From an uncultured Rickettsiales bacterium (GTDB lineage Bacteria > Pseudomonadota > Alphaproteobacteria > Rs-D84): DNA of 35,795 nt. The notes beneath the pieces are model-generated. The model had not been told where the DNA came from. It made no database searches and was given only the letters and a program-made list of their open reading frames with translations. The translations under genes and the position numbers were made by a program. Below are positions 1 to 5,882 of the stretch, one piece after another. The DNA lies in assembly GCA_900550495.1 (NCBI GenBank), contig URSJ01000010.1:1-35795 (forward strand). Reading direction: 5' to 3'. Numbering within the stretch: position 1 is the first letter of the stretch; each line of letters starts with the position of its first letter.

Positions 1-881
1 CGGTTGCTGGCACTGGATGAGCCGCCGTCGTCGCCATCAACAGCGGCGCGGAAAGTCATACCGTTTGTCGTAAATTCTGTCTTGAACAACGCGTAACCTG
101 TGCCACCACCGGTTGTTGGGCCCTGCATGCCCAACGAGTAGTAACCGCCCAGGATACCATAATCCAAGTCAATATAATCAATGCTGACCAACAATGACAC
201 GTTGCTGATACCGTCGCTGGTCATATTGCACGCAAATTCACGGTTGGATAGTGTTGCCTGAGAATTGATTGGCACAACGATATCCATAACAGTCGGTTCA
301 CATCGACGTTCAATACCGTTGACCAAGAATTCATATGTCATACCCACGGTCGCCTTGGACAAACCAGTTGAAACATTTACCTGGGAAATAGTCGCCTTGG
401 GAATCTTGACCAGGGCGTTGGCAATGCCACTGCGGACTGGGAACGATATGCCTGATTGCAAGCAGTCACGCGAAAACGGGTCTGCCTCGCATATATAAAC
501 ACGGGAGTGGCCGTTCATCATAAACATATTGGCCAGGCTGTTAAATAAAAACGTCCGTGTAATTTTTTCATTTAGACGCGTGCACCCAAAATTACGGCAC
601 ACAATCATAGGACGGTCGGCAAATATTACGCCTGGGTGTGCCTGCTCTTCGGTGGCGCGTGCGTCAATAATGTTCTGGTCATAGTCCAGACTATCCGCGC
701 GTTCCATAAATTCTGTTTCTGGAATGAAATTCGGGTCATCTGGGTATGCGTAATAAGACTGAACCGGGGTTTCGGTATAAATAGTCTGAAAATTATCATA
801 CACGATTTCTTCGTCCGCCAACGCAGGGGCGACAGTCGCGCATACAGATGCGATAATCACTGGTAAAATAAATCTAGCCAT
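1..881 (-). CDS. Exported protein of unknown function, 3' end beyond window
   Basis: An open frame starts at the ATG at 879-881 and runs leftwards without a stop through the window edge, giving at least 293 residues. It begins MARFILPVIIASVCATV and has an Ala-rich cleavage region (APALADEE), a typical Sec signal peptide, so the product is probably periplasmic or surface exposed. The mature part has scattered cysteines (VCRNFGC, YICEADPF, RRCEP, FACNM), which suggests disulphide-bonded pairs. Later segments read like beta-strands, and a Gly/Ser-rich stretch (GDDGGSSSASN) lies at the edge. An AAAGG ribosome binding site lies 7 nt before the ATG, and a promoter lies at 911-940. I do not recognise the family. 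It is transcribed divergently from the hydrolase-ruvB-tol cluster. The reading frame and start are secure; the function is unknown. Confidence 0.8.
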   Translation of the reverse strand, partial: MARFILPVIIASVCATVAPALADEEIVYDNFQTIYTETPVQSYYAYPDDPNFIPETEFMERADSLDYDQNIIDARATEEQAHPGVIFADRPMIVCRNFGCTRLNEKITRTFLFNSLANMFMMNGHSRVYICEADPFSRDCLQSGISFPVRSGIANALVKIPKATISQVNVSTGLSKATVGMTYEFLVNGIERRCEPTVMDIVVPINSQATLSNREFACNMTSDGISNVSLLVSIDYIDLDYGILGGYYSLGMQGPTTGGGTGYALFKTEFTTNGMTFRAAVDGDDGGSSSASN

Positions 882-910
882 ATCAAAGCCTTTCGTTCTC
901 TCGTAGATAA

Positions 911-940
911 ATCTTAGAACATTTGCGCGTGTTGTGTCAA
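911..940 (-). promoter_or_regulatory. Sigma70-like promoter for the exported-protein gene
   Basis: On the minus strand, TTGACA (935-940) and TAAGAT (911-916) are separated by 18 bp. They lie about 30 bp upstream of the ATG at 881. No other promoter candidate is as good in this divergent intergenic region. Confidence 0.55.
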
Positions 941-963
941 AGCAAAAATATTTTTATTGCAAG

Positions 964-991
964 TTGACCTTTGTTTGTTCTACATTATAAT
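964..991 (+). promoter_or_regulatory. Sigma70 promoter for the hydrolase-ruvB-tol cluster
   Basis: TTGACC (964-969), a 16-bp spacer and a perfect TATAAT (986-991). Transcription would start near 998. That excludes the in-frame ATG at 971 as a translation start and supports the start at 1034. Confidence 0.75.
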
Positions 992-1033
992 GCGAAATTG
1001 ATAAGAGATAGCAAAAATAAAAAGGTGAGAGCC

Positions 1034-1693
1034 ATGGTTGATGTCATTATTTCCGGTGAGTCTGGCAAGTTGCATGCGGTATATCATAAATCAGTCGTGC
1101 CGTCTGCCCCATTGGCGGTCGTGTTATCTGGGAATCCGCGGCAAAAGCATCACATGAACGATCGTGTATCATATGCGATGTTCCGGGCATTTATGGATAT
1201 TGGCTTTTCTGTGGTTCGTTTTAACTATCGCGGCGTCAATGATTCCGAGGGGGCAATTGGGACCACGGCGGATAATATGTTGGATATTGCGACCGTAATT
1301 GACTGGATTCAGAATAAAAATGAGGACAGTGCTAAAATCTGGTTGGCTGGTCACCAATTGGGTGCGTGGTATGTATTGCAGGCAATGATGCGCCGGCCCG
1401 AGGTGTCAGGTTTTGCCTTGGTATCGCCAGATACCAGCGTTTCGGATTTTACATTCTTGTCGCCACGCCCAAACCGGGGGCTGTTATTACAGGGGGCGGC
1501 AGAGGCAGATGATGCGCGGGCATTTGCATCACACTTGACCCAGGTATTAAAAAAACAGGCACAGATTGATTTGGAGACAATCCGGGTAAAAAATGCCGAT
1601 GTAAATTATTCTACACCAGCAGATCTGCGCCAGATGTATAATGACTTAAAGGCATATGTTGGTCGTGAAAACGCCGAAGACAAGTTGTTGTAG
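1034..1693 (+). CDS. Alpha/beta-hydrolase family protein (COG2945-like), apparently without catalytic triad
   Basis: The 219-aa product has the layout of the small cytoplasmic alpha/beta hydrolases of the COG2945 type. An N-terminal strand ends in GNPRQKHHMND, where the family has GG(T)MNNK. Then come VVRFNYRGVNDSEG (residues 61-73) and the nucleophile-elbow region LAGHQLGAW (104-112). The family normally has G-x-S-x-G there; here it reads G-H-Q-L-G, so the nucleophile is Gln108. The usual Asp loop (HGDxDE) reads QGAAEA and the usual GADHFF motif reads NADVNY, so Asp and His also appear lost. The start at 1034 is chosen because AAGGTGAGA precedes it and the promoter at 964-991 lies downstream of the other in-frame ATG. 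Two bases separate it from ruvB, so the two are co-transcribed. It is probably a binding or regulatory pseudoenzyme; the fold assignment is more certain than the function. Confidence 0.75.
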   Translation: MVDVIISGESGKLHAVYHKSVVPSAPLAVVLSGNPRQKHHMNDRVSYAMFRAFMDIGFSVVRFNYRGVNDSEGAIGTTADNMLDIATVIDWIQNKNEDSAKIWLAGHQLGAWYVLQAMMRRPEVSGFALVSPDTSVSDFTFLSPRPNRGLLLQGAAEADDARAFASHLTQVLKKQAQIDLETIRVKNADVNYSTPADLRQMYNDLKAYVGRENAEDKLL

Positions 1694-1695
1694 TA

Positions 1696-2688
1696 ATGCA
1701 GACGGACAAAGATAGATTTTTAGACCCAAATATACCCGATGAAATGGCGGCGTCTATTCGTCCACATACATTGTCGGATTTTATTGGGCATAATGCGCTG
1801 AAACAGAATTTGTCTGTGTTTATATCTGGGGCCAAATCCCGGGGCGAGGCAATGGATCATGTTCTGTTATACGGGCCACCGGGATTGGGCAAAACGACAT
1901 TGGCACATATTGTGGCAAACGAATTGGGAACAAATTTTCGTGCGACGTCAGCTCCCATGTTGACCAAGCAAGGTGATTTGGCCGCAATATTGACTGCGCT
2001 GGAACCGATGGATGTGTTGTTTATTGATGAAATTCATCGTTTACCGACCGCAATCGAGGAAGTTTTGTATTCCGCAATGGAAGATTTCAAATTGGACATC
2101 ATGCTGGGCGAAGGACCGTCTGCGAAAAGTGTTCGTATTGACTTGCCGCCGTTTACGCTGGTTGGCGCAACAACTCGCACAGGGTTGCTGTCTAATCCAT
2201 TGCGTGACCGATTTGGGATTGATTTGCGCCTGACGTTTTATTCGCCGGACGATTTAGCAAAAATTGTTATGCGCAGTGCGAATGTTTTGGGCACACCAAT
2301 TGATGCAGACGCGGCGTTGATGTTGGCGCATAGTGCGCGTGGCACACCCCGTATCGCAAACAGACTGTTAAAGCGTGCACGTGACTTTGCAACGGCGTTG
2401 TCGTGCGGCACGATTTCCACAGATACAGTCAAAACCACCCTGTTCCAATTACATATTGACGGGTGTGGTCTGGACGAAATTGATCGCGAGTATATGTCAA
2501 CGATTGTTCGGCATTATGCTGGGGGGCCGGTCGGTATCGAAAATTTGGCAGCAGCGTTGTCAGAACCGTCTGACACCATAGAGGATGTAATTGAACCATA
2601 TTTAATGCAATTGGGCTTTGTTCAGCGCACGCCACGTGGGCGTGTTATTACAGACGCTGGATATACCCATCTAGGGTTGGAGAAATAA
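1696..2688 (+). CDS. ruvB: Holliday junction branch migration DNA helicase RuvB
   Basis: RuvB is the hexameric AAA+ motor that, loaded by RuvA, drives branch migration of Holliday junctions during recombinational repair. At 330 aa the length is normal. The N-terminal region carries the ruvB-typical RPHTLSDFIGH. Walker A is GPPGLGKT (about residues 55-62), Walker B is LFIDEIHR, sensor 1 is GATTRTGLL, and the arginine-finger region LRDRFGID follows. The C-terminal winged-helix domain contains GGPVGIENLAAALSE and TPRGRVIT. It starts 2 bp after the hydrolase stop and is followed 4 bp later by ybgC. ruvA and ruvC, often just upstream in Alphaproteobacteria, are not adjacent here. Confidence 0.97.
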   Translation: MQTDKDRFLDPNIPDEMAASIRPHTLSDFIGHNALKQNLSVFISGAKSRGEAMDHVLLYGPPGLGKTTLAHIVANELGTNFRATSAPMLTKQGDLAAILTALEPMDVLFIDEIHRLPTAIEEVLYSAMEDFKLDIMLGEGPSAKSVRIDLPPFTLVGATTRTGLLSNPLRDRFGIDLRLTFYSPDDLAKIVMRSANVLGTPIDADAALMLAHSARGTPRIANRLLKRARDFATALSCGTISTDTVKTTLFQLHIDGCGLDEIDREYMSTIVRHYAGGPVGIENLAAALSEPSDTIEDVIEPYLMQLGFVQRTPRGRVITDAGYTHLGLEK

Positions 2689-2692
2689 AATT

Positions 2693-3118
2693 ATGTCAAT
2701 GACGACGACTGTTGAGTATAACATTCATAAATTCCCATTTATGACGGCATATTGTGACACTGATGCGGGCGGTATTGTCTATCATGGTCGATATATTGAA
2801 ATTGCCGAACGTGCGCGTATGGATTGGCTGCGTGGGATAACGTTTCCAGAAGGTGACGTTGGGTTCATAATTCGAGATTTGTCGGTGCAGTATAAATGTC
2901 CGTTGCATGTTCGTGATGAATTGGTTGTTGAAACATCGGTTACAGACTTGCGTTCCGCGGCGATATTGATGGAACAGAAATTTATGCATGGTCACACGGT
3001 CTGCGCTATTATGAAAAGCACGGCTGTCTATGTCGGTGGCAATATGCGCCCAAAGCGTATTCCGTCGGCAGTGATTGAACGTATTGTCAATCCTATGGTG
3101 GTCAGCAAGCAGAGATAA
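2693..3118 (+). CDS. ybgC: Acyl-CoA thioesterase YbgC (hotdog fold), first copy
   Basis: This 141-aa protein is a single hotdog-fold domain of the 4-hydroxybenzoyl-CoA thioesterase/YbgC family. Such enzymes hydrolyse acyl-CoA thioesters and are encoded beside the Tol-Pal genes in many Proteobacteria. The signature CDTDAGGIVYHGRYIEIAERAR (around residues 21-42) includes the catalytic Asp and the GGxVYHxxYxxxxERAR helix. The C-terminal MRPKRIP is also typical. An alternative in-frame ATG lies two codons in. The ribosome binding site (GGAG) is inside the end of ruvB, suggesting coupled translation. A second copy follows directly, and 36 bases (2792-2827) are identical between them. Confidence 0.9.
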   Translation: MSMTTTVEYNIHKFPFMTAYCDTDAGGIVYHGRYIEIAERARMDWLRGITFPEGDVGFIIRDLSVQYKCPLHVRDELVVETSVTDLRSAAILMEQKFMHGHTVCAIMKSTAVYVGGNMRPKRIPSAVIERIVNPMVVSKQR

Positions 3119-3130
3119 AAGCCGTCCCAA

Positions 3131-3514
3131 ATGTCAATCATACATACGTTTCCATTTGCTATTGCATACGCGGATACGGACGCGGGTGGTATTGTCTATC
3201 ACGGTCGGTATATTGAAATTGCCGAACGTGCGCGTATGGATTGGTTTCGCGGGGGGTATGTGCCTGGTGATGATATCGGGTTTGTTGTGCGTGAATTGCA
3301 TATTAAATATATCCAGCCATTAAAATTGGGCGATGAATTTGTGGTTGAAACGGTAATAACGCACGTTGGCGCGGCGTCGATGGATTTACAACAAAAGTTC
3401 GTGCGTGGTGATGAAATTTGTGCTATACTGGGCCTAACGGTTGTATATATTGATGGCGACATGCGCCCCAAGCGCATACCAAATCAGATTTTACAGAAAG
3501 TAACTGTGGAATAA
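3131..3514 (+). CDS. YbgC-family thioesterase, second tandem copy
   Basis: This 127-aa hotdog thioesterase is a close paralogue of the preceding gene. It shares YADTDAGGIVYHGRYIEIAERARMDW (N-terminal) and DMRPKRIP (C-terminal). Catalytic Asp and the active-site helix are intact in both copies, so neither looks like a pseudogene. The middle (residues 36-100) has diverged more, which may mean different acyl substrates. No clear Shine-Dalgarno sequence precedes the ATG, which is 12 bp after the first copy's stop, so translation may depend on coupling. It sits directly upstream of tolQ, the usual position of the single ybgC gene. Either copy could be the orthologue. Confidence 0.88.
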   Translation: MSIIHTFPFAIAYADTDAGGIVYHGRYIEIAERARMDWFRGGYVPGDDIGFVVRELHIKYIQPLKLGDEFVVETVITHVGAASMDLQQKFVRGDEICAILGLTVVYIDGDMRPKRIPNQILQKVTVE

Positions 3515-3535
3515 TCAAGGAAAAAGGAAAGGAAA

Positions 3536-4030
3536 ATGACAAATAGTTTCTCGTTGGTAAATTTGTTTACTGGTGATATTGTAACATTGTTTATATCACT
3601 GGTTCTGGTAGCGGCCAGTGTTATGTCCTGGGCGATTATTATTGAAAAAATACGCCTGTGGCGTTATCAACGCAAAAATCCGGTTAAAATTAAATCAGCT
3701 GATAATCTGGATTTGATTGCAGATCGTCTGACGCGTCCGTTTGACAAGAATCTGTGGTTCTTGTCTATGGTTTCGTATGTCGCGCCGTTTATCGGTTTGT
3801 TTGGTACGATTTGGGGCGTTATGGATTCATTTGCGTCAATCGGCGTGAATCAGTCGGTGTCAATTGGCGTTGTTGCGCCGGGATTGGCGACGGCATTAGG
3901 AACAACGGCGTTGGGATTAATTGCTGCGGTGCCAGCGGCCATCGCGTATCAATATTTTATCAAGAAAGCGGACGAATTATACGACGACTTGGATGACACG
4001 CGTCGTGAAATGCAGGCCGCACGTAAATAA
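3536..4030 (+). CDS. tolQ: TolQ, inner-membrane proton channel subunit, short form
   Basis: TolQ forms the proton-driven motor of the Tol-Pal envelope constriction system with TolR. Three membrane segments are visible: residues about 14-38 (ending SWAIIIEKIRLW, a TolQ hallmark), about 76-98 (VSYVAPFIGLFGTIWGVMDSF) and about 108-138 (GVVAPGLATALGTTALGLIAAVPAAIAYQ). The protein is only 164 aa, against about 230 in the family. The difference lies in the cytoplasmic loop between the first and second segments, about 25-30 residues instead of roughly 90, and in a short C-terminal tail. The pore-lining threonines and glycines are retained, so it may still work. The start is supported by GGAAAGGAAA just upstream. 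TolR follows 10 bp later. Confidence 0.9.
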   Translation: MTNSFSLVNLFTGDIVTLFISLVLVAASVMSWAIIIEKIRLWRYQRKNPVKIKSADNLDLIADRLTRPFDKNLWFLSMVSYVAPFIGLFGTIWGVMDSFASIGVNQSVSIGVVAPGLATALGTTALGLIAAVPAAIAYQYFIKKADELYDDLDDTRREMQAARK

Positions 4031-4040
4031 GGGGGCGTTT

Positions 4041-4442
4041 ATGTCGCGCAGAAGACAGAGAAATTCTGATGCCGCAATTTCGTTGACGCCAATGATTGAC
4101 GTTATGACGGTGTTGCTGGCGGTGTTTATGGTAACGACCCCGATGATGACAACAGGTATTGACCTGGATTTGCCGAATGCCGGTCATACCACATTGACGG
4201 GTAATGACCATGCAATTCAAATCAGTGTTGATGCATCGGGTCGCTATTTTATTGGGCAACAGCAGTTATCGCGTGACGACGTTGTAAAGCGTGCAATTGC
4301 AATGCGCGGGGAAAACCCACAATTGACGATAATGATAAACGGCGATCGTCGTGCCGACTATGGCGCGGTGATGTCGGTTATGGGTAAATTAAAGGATGCC
4401 GGGTTCCAACGTGTTGGACTGCGCACCCAGGTGGATAAGTAA
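4041..4442 (+). CDS. tolR: TolR, proton-channel partner of TolQ
   Basis: A 133-aa ExbD/TolR family protein. It has a short basic cytoplasmic N-terminus (MSRRRQRNSDAA), one membrane segment with the essential aspartate (LTPMIDVMTVLLAVFMV, Asp about residue 20) and a periplasmic domain. The periplasmic part contains IDLDLPNAG and the C-terminal pattern INGDRRADYGAVMSVMGKL, typical of TolR. The start at 4041 is preferred because a GGGGG-type ribosome binding site precedes it and it gives the normal TolR N-terminus; earlier in-frame ATGs lie inside tolQ. Length is normal. It is co-transcribed with tolQ and tolA. Confidence 0.92.
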   Translation: MSRRRQRNSDAAISLTPMIDVMTVLLAVFMVTTPMMTTGIDLDLPNAGHTTLTGNDHAIQISVDASGRYFIGQQQLSRDDVVKRAIAMRGENPQLTIMINGDRRADYGAVMSVMGKLKDAGFQRVGLRTQVDK

Positions 4443-4450
4443 GTGGCATA

Positions 4451-5218
4451 GTGCAACGTTCAGATAACATGAAATGCAAGTTTAATATTTTCAAGTCTGA
4501 AAATCTGATGATGTCCGTGATGGGGCATCTGGTGGTATTGGCAGTAATGATAACGTCGTTTGCGTTGGTGGTTGACCGTGCAACTTTGGTTGCGCCTGAC
4601 CGAATTCAGATTTATGAAATTGACCTGAATGCGGTACGCGTGTCTGGGGATGAATCTATATTATATAATGTCAATGCGGACACCGCCCCGACACCCGACG
4701 CACCGAACCCAGAACAAAAAACCGAACCCGCGCCGGCGATTGATGATAAACCGATTGAATCACCATCATTGATAGACGATACCGCGCCCGACACGCCCCA
4801 GGACACTGCGACCCCGTCGGACGCCCAGAATCCAGATGACACCCCCGCCCCACGTAAAAAGACCGTCGTCCGTGTCAATCGCCAGGTTGTGTCATTGGAC
4901 CGGACGTTGACAATATCGGTGGTCGACGCGTTGCGTGTTGCGATGACGCGCTGTTGGGCAATTGATACAAATCATCCGGGTATTGGGGATATTCGTGCGG
5001 TGGCACACTTGACAATGCGACGCAATGGTACGGTGCGTGATGTGTGGTTCGAATCGGCGGCACGTGCAGATTCTGATCCGGCGTTTGCATATGTCCTGGA
5101 CACTATTCGTTCGGCAATAAACGTGTGTCAGCCATTCAAGATGTTGCCACAAAATGAATTTTCAAAGTGGGAAAAAATCCAATTGACCTTTTATCCAACC
5201 CAGGGCAAGGTTATGTGA
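4451..5218 (+). CDS. tolA: TolA-like protein, envelope-spanning link of the Tol system
   Basis: A 255-aa protein with a single N-terminal membrane anchor (about residues 20-42). A Pro/Asp/Thr-rich, poorly ordered periplasmic stretch follows (about 75-140), then a C-terminal TolA/TonB-like domain (about 150-250) with VVDALRVAMTRCW, NGTVRDVWF and FEKIQLTFYP-like ends, as in alphaproteobacterial TolA. The spacer is Pro/Asp-rich, not the long Ala/Lys/Glu helix of the E. coli protein. It follows tolR by 8 bp. The start is uncertain: GTG at 4451 gives a cytoplasmic MQRSDNMK, and ATG at 4469 is the alternative; neither has a strong ribosome binding site. tolB and pal, normally next, are missing; rnpB follows on the other strand. 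Confidence 0.8.
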   Translation: MQRSDNMKCKFNIFKSENLMMSVMGHLVVLAVMITSFALVVDRATLVAPDRIQIYEIDLNAVRVSGDESILYNVNADTAPTPDAPNPEQKTEPAPAIDDKPIESPSLIDDTAPDTPQDTATPSDAQNPDDTPAPRKKTVVRVNRQVVSLDRTLTISVVDALRVAMTRCWAIDTNHPGIGDIRAVAHLTMRRNGTVRDVWFESAARADSDPAFAYVLDTIRSAINVCQPFKMLPQNEFSKWEKIQLTFYPTQGKVM

Positions 5219-5281
5219 TGTAGTTTTTCCCCCCCCTGACCAGCCGGGGTGGCACAACGTGCCGGGGTGTCGGCATAGTCG

Positions 5282-5323
5282 GTCCCTGCGGGGCAATGGT
5301 CCCCGACCTTCGTCGGGGTGACG
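5282..5323 (+). repeat. 42-bp palindromic element, CCCCGAC-core type
   Basis: The element opens with GTCCCTGCGGGGCAATGG, carries the core CCCCGACcttcGTCGGGG and ends TGACG. It differs at one base from the inverted copy at 14173-14214. It has the same length and outer arms as the elements at 12801 and 13208, which carry a different core. The interval 5219-5370 holds no gene; it also contains a GGCACaacGTGCC hairpin and a short run of TCACT-type repeats (5340-5370). Confidence 0.8.
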
Positions 5324-5370
5324 TTTTCCATTTACACTTTTTCACTCTATCACTTTATCACTCCGTCACT

Positions 5371-5397
5371 AAAAAAAAACCGCCCAGATGGACGGTT
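5371..5397 (-). terminator. Intrinsic terminator of rnpB
   Basis: On the minus strand, ACCGTCC, loop ATCT and GGGCGGT are followed by nine T residues, just past the RNase P RNA 3' end. Confidence 0.85.
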
Positions 5398-5398
5398 A

Positions 5399-5734
5399 CC
5401 AGACACACGATAAGCCGGATTCTGTTCTGCCCCGGAGCCGTCATAACAACCGCCATCGGGGTAGCGAGCATAATCAATCTGCATCCGATGTTACCACCGG
5501 ACGTCAAGCCTTCTACCCGCCCCCTGGGTGGGACACTTTAAGCGGGGGCCTATTTGAAGTTGCTGCGCACAGAGATTGCCCGTTTCACTCGAATTTAATC
5601 GCTTCGTCACTGTTGCTCTAATCGTCGGGTCGCCCCGCTCGGTCATTAGCCGATGTGCCGTCCCATGCAGTCCGGACTTTCCTCCGCCTTGGAACCATGA
5701 TGGTTCTTTGGGCGACTATGCTCTGTGCGTCTGG
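5399..5734 (-). ncRNA. rnpB: RNase P RNA (type A)
   Basis: This is the catalytic RNA that matures tRNA 5' ends. On the minus strand it contains the conserved block GGAGGAAAGTCCGGACTG near the 5' end, AGAGCAACAG in the middle, TTCAAATAGGCCCCCGC, and the universal 3' block ACAGAATCCGGCTTATCG. The ends are fixed by a fully paired 10-bp P1 helix: CCAGACGCAC (5725-5734) with GTGTGTCTGG (5399-5408). The total is 336 nt. A promoter and a terminator flank it. Open frames on the plus strand across 5296-5794 are incidental. Confidence 0.95.
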
Positions 5735-5743
5735 ATGGACAAA

Positions 5744-5771
5744 ATTTTATCAGTAATTTGTCAAAATTCAA
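5744..5771 (-). promoter_or_regulatory. Promoter of rnpB
   Basis: On the minus strand, TTGAAT (5766-5771), 16 bp, TAAAAT (5744-5749). The predicted transcription start falls within a few bases of the RNase P RNA 5' end. Confidence 0.6.
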
Positions 5772-5821
5772 CGAAAATTTTGTTAGATACATGACCTTAA
5801 AGGTAAAAAAGCATTTTTCTC

Positions 5822-5851
5822 TTGCAGTGAAAGCGGCTTTTTTTCTAAGAT
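5822..5851 (+). promoter_or_regulatory. Promoter of the giant exported-protein gene
   Basis: TTGCAG (5822-5827), 18-bp spacer, TAAGAT (5846-5851). The -10 box overlaps the upstream in-frame ATG at 5850, so that ATG should not be in the transcript and the start at 5883 is preferred. The -10 sequence and 18-bp spacing match the promoter of the exported protein at 1-881. Confidence 0.45.
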
Positions 5852-5882
5852 GAGTAATAAAAGAGAAAAAGAAGTGGGAAGA

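Noticed and set aside
5296..5794. Several plus-strand open frames as genes
   Set aside because: The region is RNase P RNA on the minus strand with a closed P1 helix, and the frames lack ribosome binding sites.
5850..5882. ATG at 5850 as start of the giant protein
   Set aside because: It overlaps the predicted -10 box and has no ribosome binding site; the ATG at 5883 gives a cleaner signal peptide.
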